From: Xanthomonas pisi DSM 18956
GTDB taxonomy: Bacteria; Pseudomonadota; Gammaproteobacteria; Xanthomonadales; Xanthomonadaceae
NCBI RefSeq assembly: GCF_001010415.1
Contig: NZ_JPLE01000056.1
Span: forward strand, 1-34,236
Reading direction: 5' to 3'
Length of the DNA stretch: 34,236 nucleotides
The position numbers and the translations under genes were made by a program. Each line of letters starts with the position of its first letter. The stretch's first letter is position 1. Positions 1 to 8,046 of this stretch are shown one piece after another. Below the pieces are notes generated by a model. The model ran no database searches. It worked only from the letters and a program-made list of their open reading frames with translations, and had not been told where the DNA came from.

Positions 1-83
1 GGCGCGCGTGCCTTGGAGCGCCCGCGCCGCAAGCGCGGGCCGGGGCGCGGAGCGGGGGTTGGGGTGAGGGTACGGTCCGCAAG
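1..83. repeat. Partial intergenic palindromic repeat at window edge
   Basis: The stretch holds an inverted repeat (gcccgcgcc ... then gcgcgggc) followed by ggggttggggtgagggtac. Read on the opposite strand it gives ggaccgtaccctcacccc, almost the same as ggaccggaccctcacccc at 29521, where it precedes a strong hairpin. It is therefore one copy of the short palindromic intergenic repeat family seen again at 29517-29663. It may terminate a gene that lies to the left of the window; this cannot be judged from here. Confidence 0.5.
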
Positions 84-88
84 CAAAC

Positions 89-1591
89 ATGCAGCCCCCC
101 ACTATTCCAAACAAGACCATGCCAATCCCACAACTCTCCCCAGCCACACTTCCCCACCTACCCAAGACAATCCTAAAACCCGACTACAACCCCACACACA
201 CCACCATCGGCATCGTCCACCTGGGTGCAGGCGCCTTCCACCGCGCCCACCAGGCCGTCTACATCGACGACCTGCTCGCGCACGACCCCAGCTGGGCCAT
301 CTGCGCCGTCTCCCTGCACAGCCCGCAGGTGCGCGACGCCCTGCGTCCGCAGGATGGCCTCTACACCCTCGCCCTGCTCGACGAGCACCCGCAACTGCGC
401 ATCATCGGCGCCATCCGCGAGGTGCTGTGCGCCGCAGACGAACACGCTGCCGTGCTCGCACGTCTGGCCGACCCGGCGGTGCGCCTGGTCACGCTCACCG
501 TCACCGAAAAAGGCTACTGCCTGGCCGGCGACACGCTCGACCTGGCGCACCCTGACATCGTGCACGACATCGCCAACCCTGCCACACCGCATAGCGCCAT
601 CGGCTATCTGGTTGCCGGCCTGCAACAGCGCATGCAACGCGGCATCGCAGCGTTCACCGTGCTGAGTTGCGACAACCTGGCCGACAACGGCAGCCTGCTG
701 CGTCGCGCGGTAATGGCGCTTGCGCAGCAGCACGATCCCGCGCTTGCGGCATGGATCGAGCAGCACGCCAGTTTTCCGCGGTCGATGGTGGACAGCATCA
801 CCCCTGCCACCGATGATGCGGTGCGCCAGCAGGTGCAAGCGCAGCTCGGTCAGTCCGACGCGTGGCCCATCCAGCGCGAGCGGTATAGCCAGTGGGTCGT
901 CGAAGATCGCTTCTGCAATGACCGCCCCGCGCTGCAGCGCGTGGGCGTGGTGCTGAGCGATGACATTGCCGGCTACGCACGCGCCAAGCTGCGCCTGCTC
1001 AACGCCCCGCACTCCACGCTGGCTTACCTCGGCAGTCTGCTGGAGCGCGACACCGTGGCCGACGCAATGCGCCAGCCGGCGCTGGCCGCCTTCGTCGAAA
1101 CCCTGATGCGCCAGGACATCGCGCCCACCCTGCAGCCCATGCCCGGCTTCGACGCGCAGCGCTACAGCGATGCCATCCTTGCGCGCTTCCGCAACCCCGC
1201 CATCCGCCACCTGCTCGCACAGATCGCCTGGGACGGCTCGCAAAAGCTTCCCGTGCGGCTGCTGTCCACGATCGGCGATGCGCTTGCCGCAGGCCAACCG
1301 ATCGACCGGCTCTGCCTGCCGGTGGCCGCGTGGCTGCACTTCGTTCGCAGGCAGGCGCATCGCGGCATCGCGCTGATCGACCCCTTGGGCGACACGCTCA
1401 GCGCGCTGGGACGCGAAGCGACCGGCGATGCCCGCCACGACATCGCCGCCTTTCTCAAGCTCGATGCCGTGTTCGCACCAGTGTCTGCGGACCTGCGGTT
1501 TTCTGCAGCGCTGACCACCGCGTACGCCACGCTGGGGGACGCGACACCGCGAGCAGTGGAAAACGCGCTTGCGTCACTGCGCGTTGGATAG
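89..1591 (+). CDS. uxuB: D-mannonate oxidoreductase / fructuronate reductase, mannitol dehydrogenase family
   Basis: The protein (500 aa) belongs to the long-chain mannitol dehydrogenase family. An N-terminal Rossmann segment begins with IGIVHLGAGAFHRAHQ (about residues 40-55), the family's NAD-binding signature; the C-terminal half (from about residue 285) is the helical mannitol dehydrogenase C domain with the characteristic AKLRLLNAPHSTLAYLG segment. UxuB interconverts D-fructuronate and D-mannonate with NAD(H) in the cytosol, the second step of glucuronate catabolism. Substrate is inferred from context: uxaC, which makes fructuronate, and a hexuronate transporter lie in the same window. 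The length fits the family. Start is uncertain: ATG at 89 and ATG at 119 (MPIPQLSP) are both in frame and neither has a good ribosome-binding site. Mannitol or arabinitol dehydrogenase activity is the alternative. Confidence 0.85.
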   Translation: MQPPTIPNKTMPIPQLSPATLPHLPKTILKPDYNPTHTTIGIVHLGAGAFHRAHQAVYIDDLLAHDPSWAICAVSLHSPQVRDALRPQDGLYTLALLDEHPQLRIIGAIREVLCAADEHAAVLARLADPAVRLVTLTVTEKGYCLAGDTLDLAHPDIVHDIANPATPHSAIGYLVAGLQQRMQRGIAAFTVLSCDNLADNGSLLRRAVMALAQQHDPALAAWIEQHASFPRSMVDSITPATDDAVRQQVQAQLGQSDAWPIQRERYSQWVVEDRFCNDRPALQRVGVVLSDDIAGYARAKLRLLNAPHSTLAYLGSLLERDTVADAMRQPALAAFVETLMRQDIAPTLQPMPGFDAQRYSDAILARFRNPAIRHLLAQIAWDGSQKLPVRLLSTIGDALAAGQPIDRLCLPVAAWLHFVRRQAHRGIALIDPLGDTLSALGREATGDARHDIAAFLKLDAVFAPVSADLRFSAALTTAYATLGDATPRAVENALASLRVG

Positions 1592-1765
1592 CTGGTGCGC
1601 TGGGCGTTATGCCACCGCGGATTTGAACGCAGTGCTATGCAGGGGGCGCTAACGCATGACGCGATGGTCGGTCAGCCTGGGCTTGCAGCCAGACCCGGCA
1701 TCCGCGCCGGTAGCGCAACGGAGTCCGCGTGCCCCAAAGCCGGATCGTCGCAAATCCCCGCCGTG
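1592..1765. other. Intergenic, convergent gene ends
   Basis: This gap lies between the ends of uxuB (+) and the VOC-protein gene (-). I see no convincing gene or strong hairpin in it. Confidence 0.4.
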
Positions 1766-2155
1766 CTAGTCGTCAGCGGTGACCTGCCCGATCCGCAGCA
1801 GATTGCCGCTCTCGTCCACGATCGCAAACTCGCGCATGCCCCAGGGCTTGTCGCGTACCGGATCGATGCGTGGGATGCCGCGCTGCGGGAGCGCCGCCAC
1901 CTGCATCGCCGCATAAATGCCATCCACATCGCCTACCCGCAGGTAGCAGCCCGCATAACAGGCGGCCGGGTCGAGATCCGGATGCGCAAAGAAATGCAGC
2001 TCCACATCGCCCCGCCGCACAATCGCATACCCGGCATCATGCGGATGCGCATCGCCCTCAAAGCCAAGCCGCCGATAGAACGCCAGCGTCTGCGCAATGG
2101 AGCGGCTGGGCAGGATTGGGATGGTTTGGTCAGTTAGGTTGCGATGGGTGCTCAT
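1766..2155 (-). CDS. VOC superfamily protein (glyoxalase / bleomycin-resistance type)
   Basis: A 129-aa protein with the single-domain bleomycin-resistance/VOC pattern: ILPSRSIAQTLAFYRRLGF at the start (beta strand then helix with the FYRRLGF signature), a central DVELHFF strand, and a C-terminal GMREFAIVDESGNLLRIGQ strand pair typical of the fold. Such proteins are cytosolic dimers; the family includes drug-binding resistance proteins, dioxygenases and glyoxalases, so the ligand cannot be assigned. The start at 2155 (MSTHRN) is chosen because GGAG sits about 6-10 bases upstream; the frame stays open further upstream but without family similarity. It lies 49 bp downstream of the membrane-protein gene on the same strand and may be cotranscribed with it. 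Confidence 0.8.
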   Translation of the reverse strand: MSTHRNLTDQTIPILPSRSIAQTLAFYRRLGFEGDAHPHDAGYAIVRRGDVELHFFAHPDLDPAACYAGCYLRVGDVDGIYAAMQVAALPQRGIPRIDPVRDKPWGMREFAIVDESGNLLRIGQVTADD

Positions 2156-2204
2156 CGTGGACTCCTGCCGACGGATGATTGGCGCGCAAGCGCCAGTGGT
2201 GACT

Positions 2205-2618
2205 TTAGCTTGGTGCGACCTGACGCCTGGATTCTGAAAGACGGAGCAGCACCACCGCAAGCAAGGCCAGAAAGCTCAACTCCCACACATAGAACGCCGC
2301 ACCGACGTGATCGATCAGGACTTCGTGCCCGGCTTCGTTCTTCGCGAACTTCGTGGCCCGAAACGTGTCCAGCCCGATCAGGCAGGCAGACAGCATCAAG
2401 CCCGACGACATCCGGTACAACTTGAGGAAATAGCAGAGCCAGGCGATGAAGAACAGCGGATTGCTCATCCAGGCAATGCATTGACCGTCGAAGACCTGCA
2501 TCCAGCCGAATAGCAGGATGACCAGACCGCCGACGCTGTCTCCGCCACCATGCAGCGCGGGAAGGCATAGCGCGACCAGATAGAGAAGCGCCGACGCCAC
2601 AAGTAGAAATAGCTTCAC
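2205..2618 (-). CDS. Small inner-membrane protein, unknown function
   Basis: The 137-aa protein appears to start at a GTG (codons V-K-L-F-L-L) with AAGGA five bases upstream. It shows about four hydrophobic segments: residues 2-20, 28-47, 53-68 and roughly 108-128, the last followed by a basic tail (SESRRQ). A mostly polar loop (FRATKFAKNEAGHEVLIDH) precedes the last helix. I do not recognise a named family; it resembles short uncharacterised membrane proteins of xanthomonads. It lies just upstream of the VOC gene in the same direction. An ATG much further upstream would give a longer protein, but that extra part has no membrane-protein or signal character. Confidence 0.65.
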   Translation of the reverse strand: MKLFLLVASALLYLVALCLPALHGGGDSVGGLVILLFGWMQVFDGQCIAWMSNPLFFIAWLCYFLKLYRMSSGLMLSACLIGLDTFRATKFAKNEAGHEVLIDHVGAAFYVWELSFLALLAVVLLRLSESRRQVAPS

Positions 2619-2862
2619 ACACGTCCTTGCCTTGAGATGATGCGTAGGTGCACAGCTGCTGTGTTGTGCCTGCAGCGTCTGCGCTGGATGATTGGCCTGC
2701 ACTATATCAAGGCAGGCGAACGTGTATTTCGGACCGCCACCGTGCGTCATGAAACTGCAACCCGTCAGGGCAGACGCATCACCCATGGGTTTCGGCGCTG
2801 CATGTCGCTGTGACATGCTTGACCTCCGTGTTCACCACGCCATGCGTTGCCCACCTGTCGAT

Positions 2863-3021
2863 ATGGCGATGCGCAAAAAGCAGGATCTGCCGGAGAAAGT
2901 CTGCGTTCAATGCAGGCGGCCGTTTCGTTGGCGCAAGAAGTGGGAGAAGGTGTGGGACCAGGTGAGATATTGTTCGGACCGATGCCGCGGCGATAGCAAG
3001 CGGCACCCGCCCGCGCCTTAG
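2863..3021 (+). CDS. DUF2256 family small protein with Cys4 zinc-finger-like motif
   Basis: A short basic protein of about 52 aa (ATG at 2863, MAMRKKQDLP; or 50 aa from ATG at 2869). The sequence KVCVQCRRPFRWRKKW followed by VRYCSDRCR gives two CxxC-type pairs (CVQC and CSDRC) around an aromatic/basic core, the hallmark of the DUF2256 family. These four cysteines probably bind zinc. The family is widespread, often near photolyase/cryptochrome-type genes elsewhere, and has no proven function; no such partner is visible here. The gene is divergently placed relative to the membrane-protein gene and convergent with the H1-like gene. Confidence 0.8.
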   Translation: MAMRKKQDLPEKVCVQCRRPFRWRKKWEKVWDQVRYCSDRCRGDSKRHPPAP

Positions 3022-3177
3022 CGCGGATGGCGGATGGCGGGCGCTAGCGCGCAGCAGGGCCGGTCATCGGATCGGGATGCCGCGTGCTTGCGCCTAAGTT
3101 ACGTCGCGCCTTGACTGCTCATCTGGCGACAGGTGGTAACGTTTGCCGGTCACTCGGCCTGCGACGGACGCAACTCA

Positions 3178-3206
3178 GCTGCGGCTGCGGCTGCGGCTGC
3201 GGCTGC
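3178..3206. repeat. Hexanucleotide microsatellite (GCTGCG)n
   Basis: Nearly five perfect copies of gctgcg lie in the gap downstream of DUF2256 and of the H1-like gene. No gene reads through it credibly. Such a tract may vary in copy number between strains by slippage. Confidence 0.85.
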
Positions 3207-3252
3207 AAAGCGGACGCAGCGTGAGCCGATGACGGCAGCCCACTGGCCTCGG

Positions 3253-4167
3253 CTATTTCTTTGCTGCTGCTTGCTTTGCCGTACTCGACTTGCTCGCACG
3301 CCTGGCGCTGCTGCGCTTGCTGGCCACTGCCATGTTGTCGACCAGGTTCGGATACGGCCTACCTGCTGCCTTGGCGCGCTTCTTGGCCTTGGTTTTTTGT
3401 GCAGGAGACAGCGAGGTTGAGGCTGACTTCCTGACCGGATTGGGCTTGGTCCAAGGCGCTGCCTTTTTCGTACCGCGCGTATTCGCACCACGCGCGGTAA
3501 CACGTTTCTTAGCAGGACGATTGCGAACGCCAGCGTTCTTGGCAGGCACCTTCTTGGATGCTGTCTTTCTGCTTACCGTCTTCTTTGCGGCTGTCTTCTT
3601 GGTGGCTGTCTTCTTTGCAGCCTTCCTCACGACAGAAGTCGATTCGCTCTTTTTGCCAACCGACTTTTTGCTCACCGTCGCTTTGGAGGAAGCCCTCTTC
3701 GCCACAGCCTTCTTGACTGCCTTTTTAGGTGCGTCCTTCTTGACTGCGCCTGTCTTTGTCGCTGCCTTCTTTCCTCCGCCAGCGGTAGCGCTGGCGCTCT
3801 TCTTCGGTGAGGCGGCCTTGTTGGCGGTGGCCGGCTCGTCCAGCTGCCGCAACACCCTCTCTGCCCAGCGTTGCCCGGCATCGCCGCCCCACAGCAGCCA
3901 GGCGATGTAGCCGGCCGAAGGCGCCTTGGCATCCGCCCAGCCTTTGCCGTTCTTGTCCACGCTGTGACGCGTGAAGTACGACTGCATGCGGCGGATCGTC
4001 TGTGCAGAGAGCGACTTCTGCGCGGACAGATCGCGTGCCCGCGCCACACCGATCGCGGTGCCGCCACGGCCATGCTGCTCGCGCAGCTTCAGGCCGCGCG
4101 CGGCCGCTTGCGCGACGTTCTTCGGCGGTGACAGATCGACAGTACGGTTTTTCACAGTGCGCGCCAT
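3253..4167 (-). CDS. Histone H1-like Lys/Ala-rich protein with phage-type N-terminal domain
   Basis: The 304-aa protein starts at ATG 4167 (MARTVKNRTVDLSPP). Residues about 13-98 (AAARGLKLREQHGRGGTAIG... RRMQSYFTRH... AWLLWGGDAG) match a compact domain I know mainly from phage structural/head-protease regions and some bacterial proteins. From about residue 105 to the end it is a low-complexity tail of alternating Lys, Ala, Ser and Thr (KKAVKKAV, KKTATKKTAAKKT) like eukaryotic H1 tails and bacterial AlgP/H1-like proteins. The tail would bind nucleic acid non-specifically in the nucleoid; this is inference. The repetitive tail is likely to vary in length between strains. The function of the N-terminal domain is unknown. 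Confidence 0.8.
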   Translation of the reverse strand: MARTVKNRTVDLSPPKNVAQAAARGLKLREQHGRGGTAIGVARARDLSAQKSLSAQTIRRMQSYFTRHSVDKNGKGWADAKAPSAGYIAWLLWGGDAGQRWAERVLRQLDEPATANKAASPKKSASATAGGGKKAATKTGAVKKDAPKKAVKKAVAKRASSKATVSKKSVGKKSESTSVVRKAAKKTATKKTAAKKTVSRKTASKKVPAKNAGVRNRPAKKRVTARGANTRGTKKAAPWTKPNPVRKSASTSLSPAQKTKAKKRAKAAGRPYPNLVDNMAVASKRSSARRASKSSTAKQAAAKK

Positions 4168-4550
4168 ACGCAGAGTCCTGATAACAAGCGTGATGGGTAG
4201 TGTTCGCATCTGCGATGCAGTCAACGTGAAGGCCTGCAACGACCGGTCATCGCCCACCTGCACGCTGTATCGACTGGCGGCATGACAACAATTCGCCAAT
4301 GGCAAAAAAAACGGCACAGGCCTGGGCGTGGCGCGCGAGGGTGCTGCACATGTGCGGCACACCGCGTGTTTCGTCGATTGCATGGCAGCATGCCTGAAGC
4401 ACTGGCGCACACATACGCCGCTACATCTTCGTGCAGGCTGAACTCGTCAAGGAACCCATCGAAACGTGATCGATCGTCTATGGATCAGCCTGCTCGTAAC
4501 GAAGACATGGCGGTGGAGTGCCGATACACTCGATCGCATGTTGTCATCGG
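4168..4550. other. Intergenic between divergent genes
   Basis: This 383-bp gap must carry promoters for the H1-like gene (-) and the kelch gene (+). It contains an A8 run near 4304-4311 next to aattcgccaatggc. No protein gene with family similarity and no clear operator could be identified. Confidence 0.4.
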
Positions 4551-5603
4551 ATGGAATCGTCCTTGAAACTGTCAGCACTCGCGGTCATTGCCGCAGCCGC
4601 ATTCGCGGCACCCCAACTCGCCCTGTCGAGCGATGATACGCGCGCCGCAGGGCGGCCCTTGCATGATCAAACCAGGGCGGGCGAAAGCTGGAAACAGCTC
4701 CACGCCGATACCAAACCGCATGCGCGCCACGAGAACAGCCTGGTGGCCATCGGCGAGCGCCTGTATCTGATCGGCGGGCGCGATCAGCGGCCCTTGGAGA
4801 TCTTCGACACACGGACGCGCCGTTGGTCGCAAGGCAGTGCGCCCCCGTTGATGGTGAGCCACGCGCAGGCAGTGGTCTTAGCGGACAAGCTGTATTTTGT
4901 GGGCGGATTCACCGGCGATTACCCGGAAGAAGCGTCGCTGACCCACATGCTGATCTACGACCCGCAGTCCGACACCTGGCAGGTGGGACCGGAGATTCCC
5001 ACGCACCGTCGGCGCGGCGCGGCAGGCGCGGTGGCGCATGAGGGTGTGCTGTATCTGGTAGGCGGCAACACGCGCGGGCACATGAGCGGCTATGTGCCGT
5101 GGCTGGACGCCTTCGACACCAGGACCCAGCAGTGGACCCAACTGGCCGATGCCCCGCACGCACGCGACCATTTCCATGCAGCAGTGATCGACGGCAAGCT
5201 GTATGCCGCAGGAGGGCGCAGGTCCGCGCACGAGAGCGGCAATACACTGGCACAGACGATTCCGGAAATGGACATCTACGACATTCAGCGCGGCACCTGG
5301 TCGGTGGCACCAGCGGCCTTGCCGACGCAGCGTGCGGGCACTGCCGCCATCGCACGCAATGGCCAGCTGCTGGTCGTCGGCGGCGAGAGCATGCGCCAGG
5401 TCAAGGCGCACGACGAAGTGGAAGCCTACGACCCGGCCAGATCCACCTGGACGACGCTGGCAGCACTACCGCAGGGGCGGCACGGTACCCAGGCCGCAGC
5501 AGTCGGCAACGATCTGTACATCGTTGCGGGCAGCGGCAACCGGGGTGGCGGGCCGGAGCTGGATGATGTGTTGGTCTTGGGTGATACGAAGGCCATGCGC
5601 TAG
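4551..5603 (+). CDS. Exported kelch-repeat (six-bladed propeller) protein
   Basis: The 350-aa protein starts at ATG 4551 (MESSLKLSALAVIAAAAFA) with an N-terminal signal peptide that probably ends near AAPQLALSS. Six kelch repeats follow, each with the GG pair and a later aromatic/W: RLYLIGG, KLYFVGG, VLYLVGG, KLYAAGG, QLLVVGG and DLYIVAG, with FDTRTRRW, YDPQSDTW, FDTRTQQW, YDIQRGTW and YDPARSTW between them. It should fold as a six-bladed beta-propeller in the periplasm. Related bacterial exported kelch proteins include sialic-acid mutarotases and galactose-oxidase-like proteins; no copper-ligand set for an oxidase is evident, so activity is open. It is convergent with the SMP-30 gene. Confidence 0.85.
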   Translation: MESSLKLSALAVIAAAAFAAPQLALSSDDTRAAGRPLHDQTRAGESWKQLHADTKPHARHENSLVAIGERLYLIGGRDQRPLEIFDTRTRRWSQGSAPPLMVSHAQAVVLADKLYFVGGFTGDYPEEASLTHMLIYDPQSDTWQVGPEIPTHRRRGAAGAVAHEGVLYLVGGNTRGHMSGYVPWLDAFDTRTQQWTQLADAPHARDHFHAAVIDGKLYAAGGRRSAHESGNTLAQTIPEMDIYDIQRGTWSVAPAALPTQRAGTAAIARNGQLLVVGGESMRQVKAHDEVEAYDPARSTWTTLAALPQGRHGTQAAAVGNDLYIVAGSGNRGGGPELDDVLVLGDTKAMR

Positions 5604-5697
5604 CCAGCGTGGGCGACAGCCGAGTCGAATCGCAGTCGTGGTTCGAAGGAAGCGACTTGGCGTGCAGGTCTCTCGGTAACGCTCCATCGCGGCCAGG

Positions 5698-5717
5698 GCC
5701 GCTCCTGCAAGAGCGGC
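5698..5717. terminator. Possible bidirectional hairpin between convergent genes
   Basis: The 7-bp stem GCCGCTC/GAGCGGC with a six-base loop lies between the kelch gene end (5603) and the SMP-30 gene end (5747). There is no T-run on either side, so it may be an intergenic palindromic repeat rather than a true factor-independent terminator. Confidence 0.35.
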
Positions 5718-5746
5718 GACTGGATGAGCTGAAGTCCCGATGGGCG

Positions 5747-6784
5747 CTACCGCACAAACTGTAATCCCAGCGCCTTGACCCGCACCCGCGCCAGCATCGC
5801 GTGCGAGGTCATGTAGAGCGTATGACCGTCGTTGCCGAACGCGCAGTTGGAGACGGCTTCGCCGGTTTCGATCCGGCCCAGGCGCTGCCCGGCCGGATCG
5901 AAGACAATGACGCCTCCGGGGCCGGTGGCGAACAGGTGACCATCGGCGGACACCGCCATGCCATCCGGCAGGCCGGGCGCATCCTTGGCTACCAGATCCG
6001 AGGCATCGGCGAACACACGCTTGCCGGTCACCGCGCCACGGGCATCGAGTGCGTATGCCATCCAGATCGGCCGTTCCGGATCGGAGTTGGACACATACAA
6101 GGTGCGCTGGTCGGGCGAGAGCGCGATGCCGTTGGGAAAGCTCAGGCTGTCGTCCAGCAGATGCACGCTGCCGTCGGTATCCAGGCGGTACACGCCGTTG
6201 AAACGCAGTTCCTTGGCCGGCGAGGCGTTCAAATCCTTCAAGCCATACGGCGGGTCGGTGAAGAACACCACGCCGTCAGTGCGACGGACCACATCGTTGG
6301 GGCTATTGAAGCGTTTCCCATCGAAGCCGGTTGCCAGCGGCGTCTTCTTGCGTGTGGCCGGGTCGAGCCTGGCGACGATGCGGGTCCCGGAGTCTGCCAG
6401 CAGCACGGTACCGTTAGGCTCGGCATACAGGCCATTGGCACCGGCTTCGCGCAGTGTGTCCTGCTCCGGGCCGACATAGCCCGAGGGCGACAGCAATACC
6501 GACAGGCCCGCCTCTTCGGACCAGCGATACAGTTTGTTTTCCGGCACATCGGTAAACAGCAGATAGCTGCCGTTGCGCACCCATGCCGGGCCTTCGGACC
6601 AGGTAAAGCCTTCGGTAAGCTTCTCGATGCGCGCATCGGCGGCAACCACATCGGCGAAGCGGCGATCGAAGGTTTCCACCTGCCCGATGGCCGGAAAGCG
6701 CGGTGGCGGCGGATCCTTCTTGGTGCAGGCGGCGACAATCGCCAACAGGGGAACGGCCAACAACAGATAGGGCGGCAAGCGCAT
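5747..6784 (-). CDS. SMP-30/gluconolactonase/LRE family lipoprotein
   Basis: The 345-aa protein begins MRLPPYLLLAVPLLAIVAAC, a lipoprotein signal with lipobox VAAC and the lipidated Cys at position 20. The rest is an SMP-30-type six-bladed propeller: SEGPAWV (metal-binding Glu), NSPNDVVRRTDG (metal-binding Asn), FPNGIALSPD and GLPDGMAVSADGHLFATG (catalytic/metal Asp). Members hydrolyse sugar lactones such as glucono- or xylonolactone with a divalent metal. Here it is downstream of a xylanase gene (77 bp gap, same strand), so a sugar-lactone substrate derived from xylan is plausible but unproven. It is expected to be membrane-anchored in the periplasm. An earlier ATG 11 codons upstream is less likely because it would disturb the signal peptide. 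Confidence 0.85.
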   Translation of the reverse strand: MRLPPYLLLAVPLLAIVAACTKKDPPPPRFPAIGQVETFDRRFADVVAADARIEKLTEGFTWSEGPAWVRNGSYLLFTDVPENKLYRWSEEAGLSVLLSPSGYVGPEQDTLREAGANGLYAEPNGTVLLADSGTRIVARLDPATRKKTPLATGFDGKRFNSPNDVVRRTDGVVFFTDPPYGLKDLNASPAKELRFNGVYRLDTDGSVHLLDDSLSFPNGIALSPDQRTLYVSNSDPERPIWMAYALDARGAVTGKRVFADASDLVAKDAPGLPDGMAVSADGHLFATGPGGVIVFDPAGQRLGRIETGEAVSNCAFGNDGHTLYMTSHAMLARVRVKALGLQFVR

Positions 6785-6861
6785 CGGAACGTCCGAAAAT
6801 CCAGGTGGGTGCATCATGCCATCATGCGCGTGCGGGTTCGCGCGCGTGCTGGCGAACGTGA

Positions 6862-8046
6862 CTATCGACCAGCACTCGCAGGCACCGCCAGCACCGCATC
6901 CAAGGCCGGTTTTGGCCGGTGATTGCGATCGAACAGCAGCGGGTAGTTGGTGCGGCCGGGCACCGGATAATCGTTCTTCCACGACATGCCGTCGCTGACG
7001 CCCCAGACGCTCACACGCGCGAGCTCGTCGCGCTTGCGCCAGAACAGCGCGAACAACTCCGCATAGCGATCGCGCAGTTGGGCCTGCACGGCAGGCGGCA
7101 ATCCATCGCGGTAAGGGTCGAGAAAGCGCTTGAATTCCGGCAGCTGGAACTGCTTGTGCGTCAGCCCGGTGCCGATGACCTGGCCTTCCTTGGTGAGCGG
7201 CAGCACATCCACATCGAGCTCGGTGATCATGACCTTGATGCCAAGTGCGGCGTAAGCGTCGATGGCGTCCTCGATGTCGCGCAGGCTGGGATAGTCGAGG
7301 CCCCAGTGCCCTTGCATGCCGACGCCGTCGATACGGATGCCGGACTGCTGCAACATCTTGACCATCCGCACGATGCCGTCGCGCTTGCTCGGCCGCCATG
7401 CATTGAAGTCGTTGTAGTAGAGCTCCGCATCCGGTGCATACCGCTGCGCAAAGGTGAAGGCATTCCGCACCACGGTGTCGCCGTCGCCGACCCGCTGCAC
7501 CCAGTTGGTATCGCGGTAGCGTCCGTCTTCGTCGATGATTTCATTGACCACGTCCCAGCCCTGCACCTTGCCGGCGTAGCGGCCTGCCACCAGCGCAATA
7601 TGCTCGCGCATGCGCTCCAGTTGCTGCGCCGGCGTATTGGGCCGGCCATCGGCGGCGGTGAAGAACCAGTCCGGCGTCTGGTTGTGCCACACCAGGGTGT
7701 GACCGACCACGAACATGTGCTGCGCACGCGCCTCATCGACGAAGGCATCGGCGGCGGCAAAATCGTTGACGCCGCGACGCGGCGACACCACTTCGGCCTT
7801 CATCACGTTCTCGGGCGTGAGCGCATTGAAATGGCAGGCAACCAGGGCCGCCGACGCGGCGTCGTGGCCCGACATGATCTCGGCATTGACGGCCGTGCCA
7901 ATCAGGAAGGCATCGGCATAGACCTGCTTGAGCGTCTGTGCCGGACAGGCAGAGGTGGCAACCGCCGACGGCGCAGCGCTGGCGGTCGCGTTGCCACCCA
8001 GCATGCCGGCCAGCAACAAGAAGGAAAACCGGTGACGTGCGAACAT
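6862..8046 (-). CDS. Secreted GH10 endo-1,4-beta-xylanase
   Basis: The 394-aa protein starts at ATG 8046 with a signal peptide (MFARHRFSFLLLAGMLGG, cleavage near ASA-AP). The mature enzyme is a single GH10 TIM barrel: FLIGTAVN, FNALTPENVMKAE, HTLVWHNQTPDWFF, then WDVVNEI with the acid/base Glu169, and MITELDVDVLP with the nucleophile Glu276; SVWGVSDGMSW closes the barrel. All the family's hallmark residues are present. It should cleave internal beta-1,4 bonds of xylan outside the cell or in the periplasm. It differs clearly from the second GH10 enzyme at 14600-15592 (longer, different loops), so the two are not a recent duplication. The SMP-30 gene follows it. Confidence 0.93.
   Translation of the reverse strand: MFARHRFSFLLLAGMLGGNATASAAPSAVATSACPAQTLKQVYADAFLIGTAVNAEIMSGHDAASAALVACHFNALTPENVMKAEVVSPRRGVNDFAAADAFVDEARAQHMFVVGHTLVWHNQTPDWFFTAADGRPNTPAQQLERMREHIALVAGRYAGKVQGWDVVNEIIDEDGRYRDTNWVQRVGDGDTVVRNAFTFAQRYAPDAELYYNDFNAWRPSKRDGIVRMVKMLQQSGIRIDGVGMQGHWGLDYPSLRDIEDAIDAYAALGIKVMITELDVDVLPLTKEGQVIGTGLTHKQFQLPEFKRFLDPYRDGLPPAVQAQLRDRYAELFALFWRKRDELARVSVWGVSDGMSWKNDYPVPGRTNYPLLFDRNHRPKPALDAVLAVPASAGR

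Noticed and set aside
173..1438. Long minus-strand frame opposite uxuB
   Set aside because: Shadow of uxuB; sequence is low-complexity Val/Gly/Ala/Arg without family similarity.
3133..3503. Frames with an Ala run from the (GCTGCG)n tract on both strands
   Set aside because: They are generated by the microsatellite and overlap the H1-like gene.
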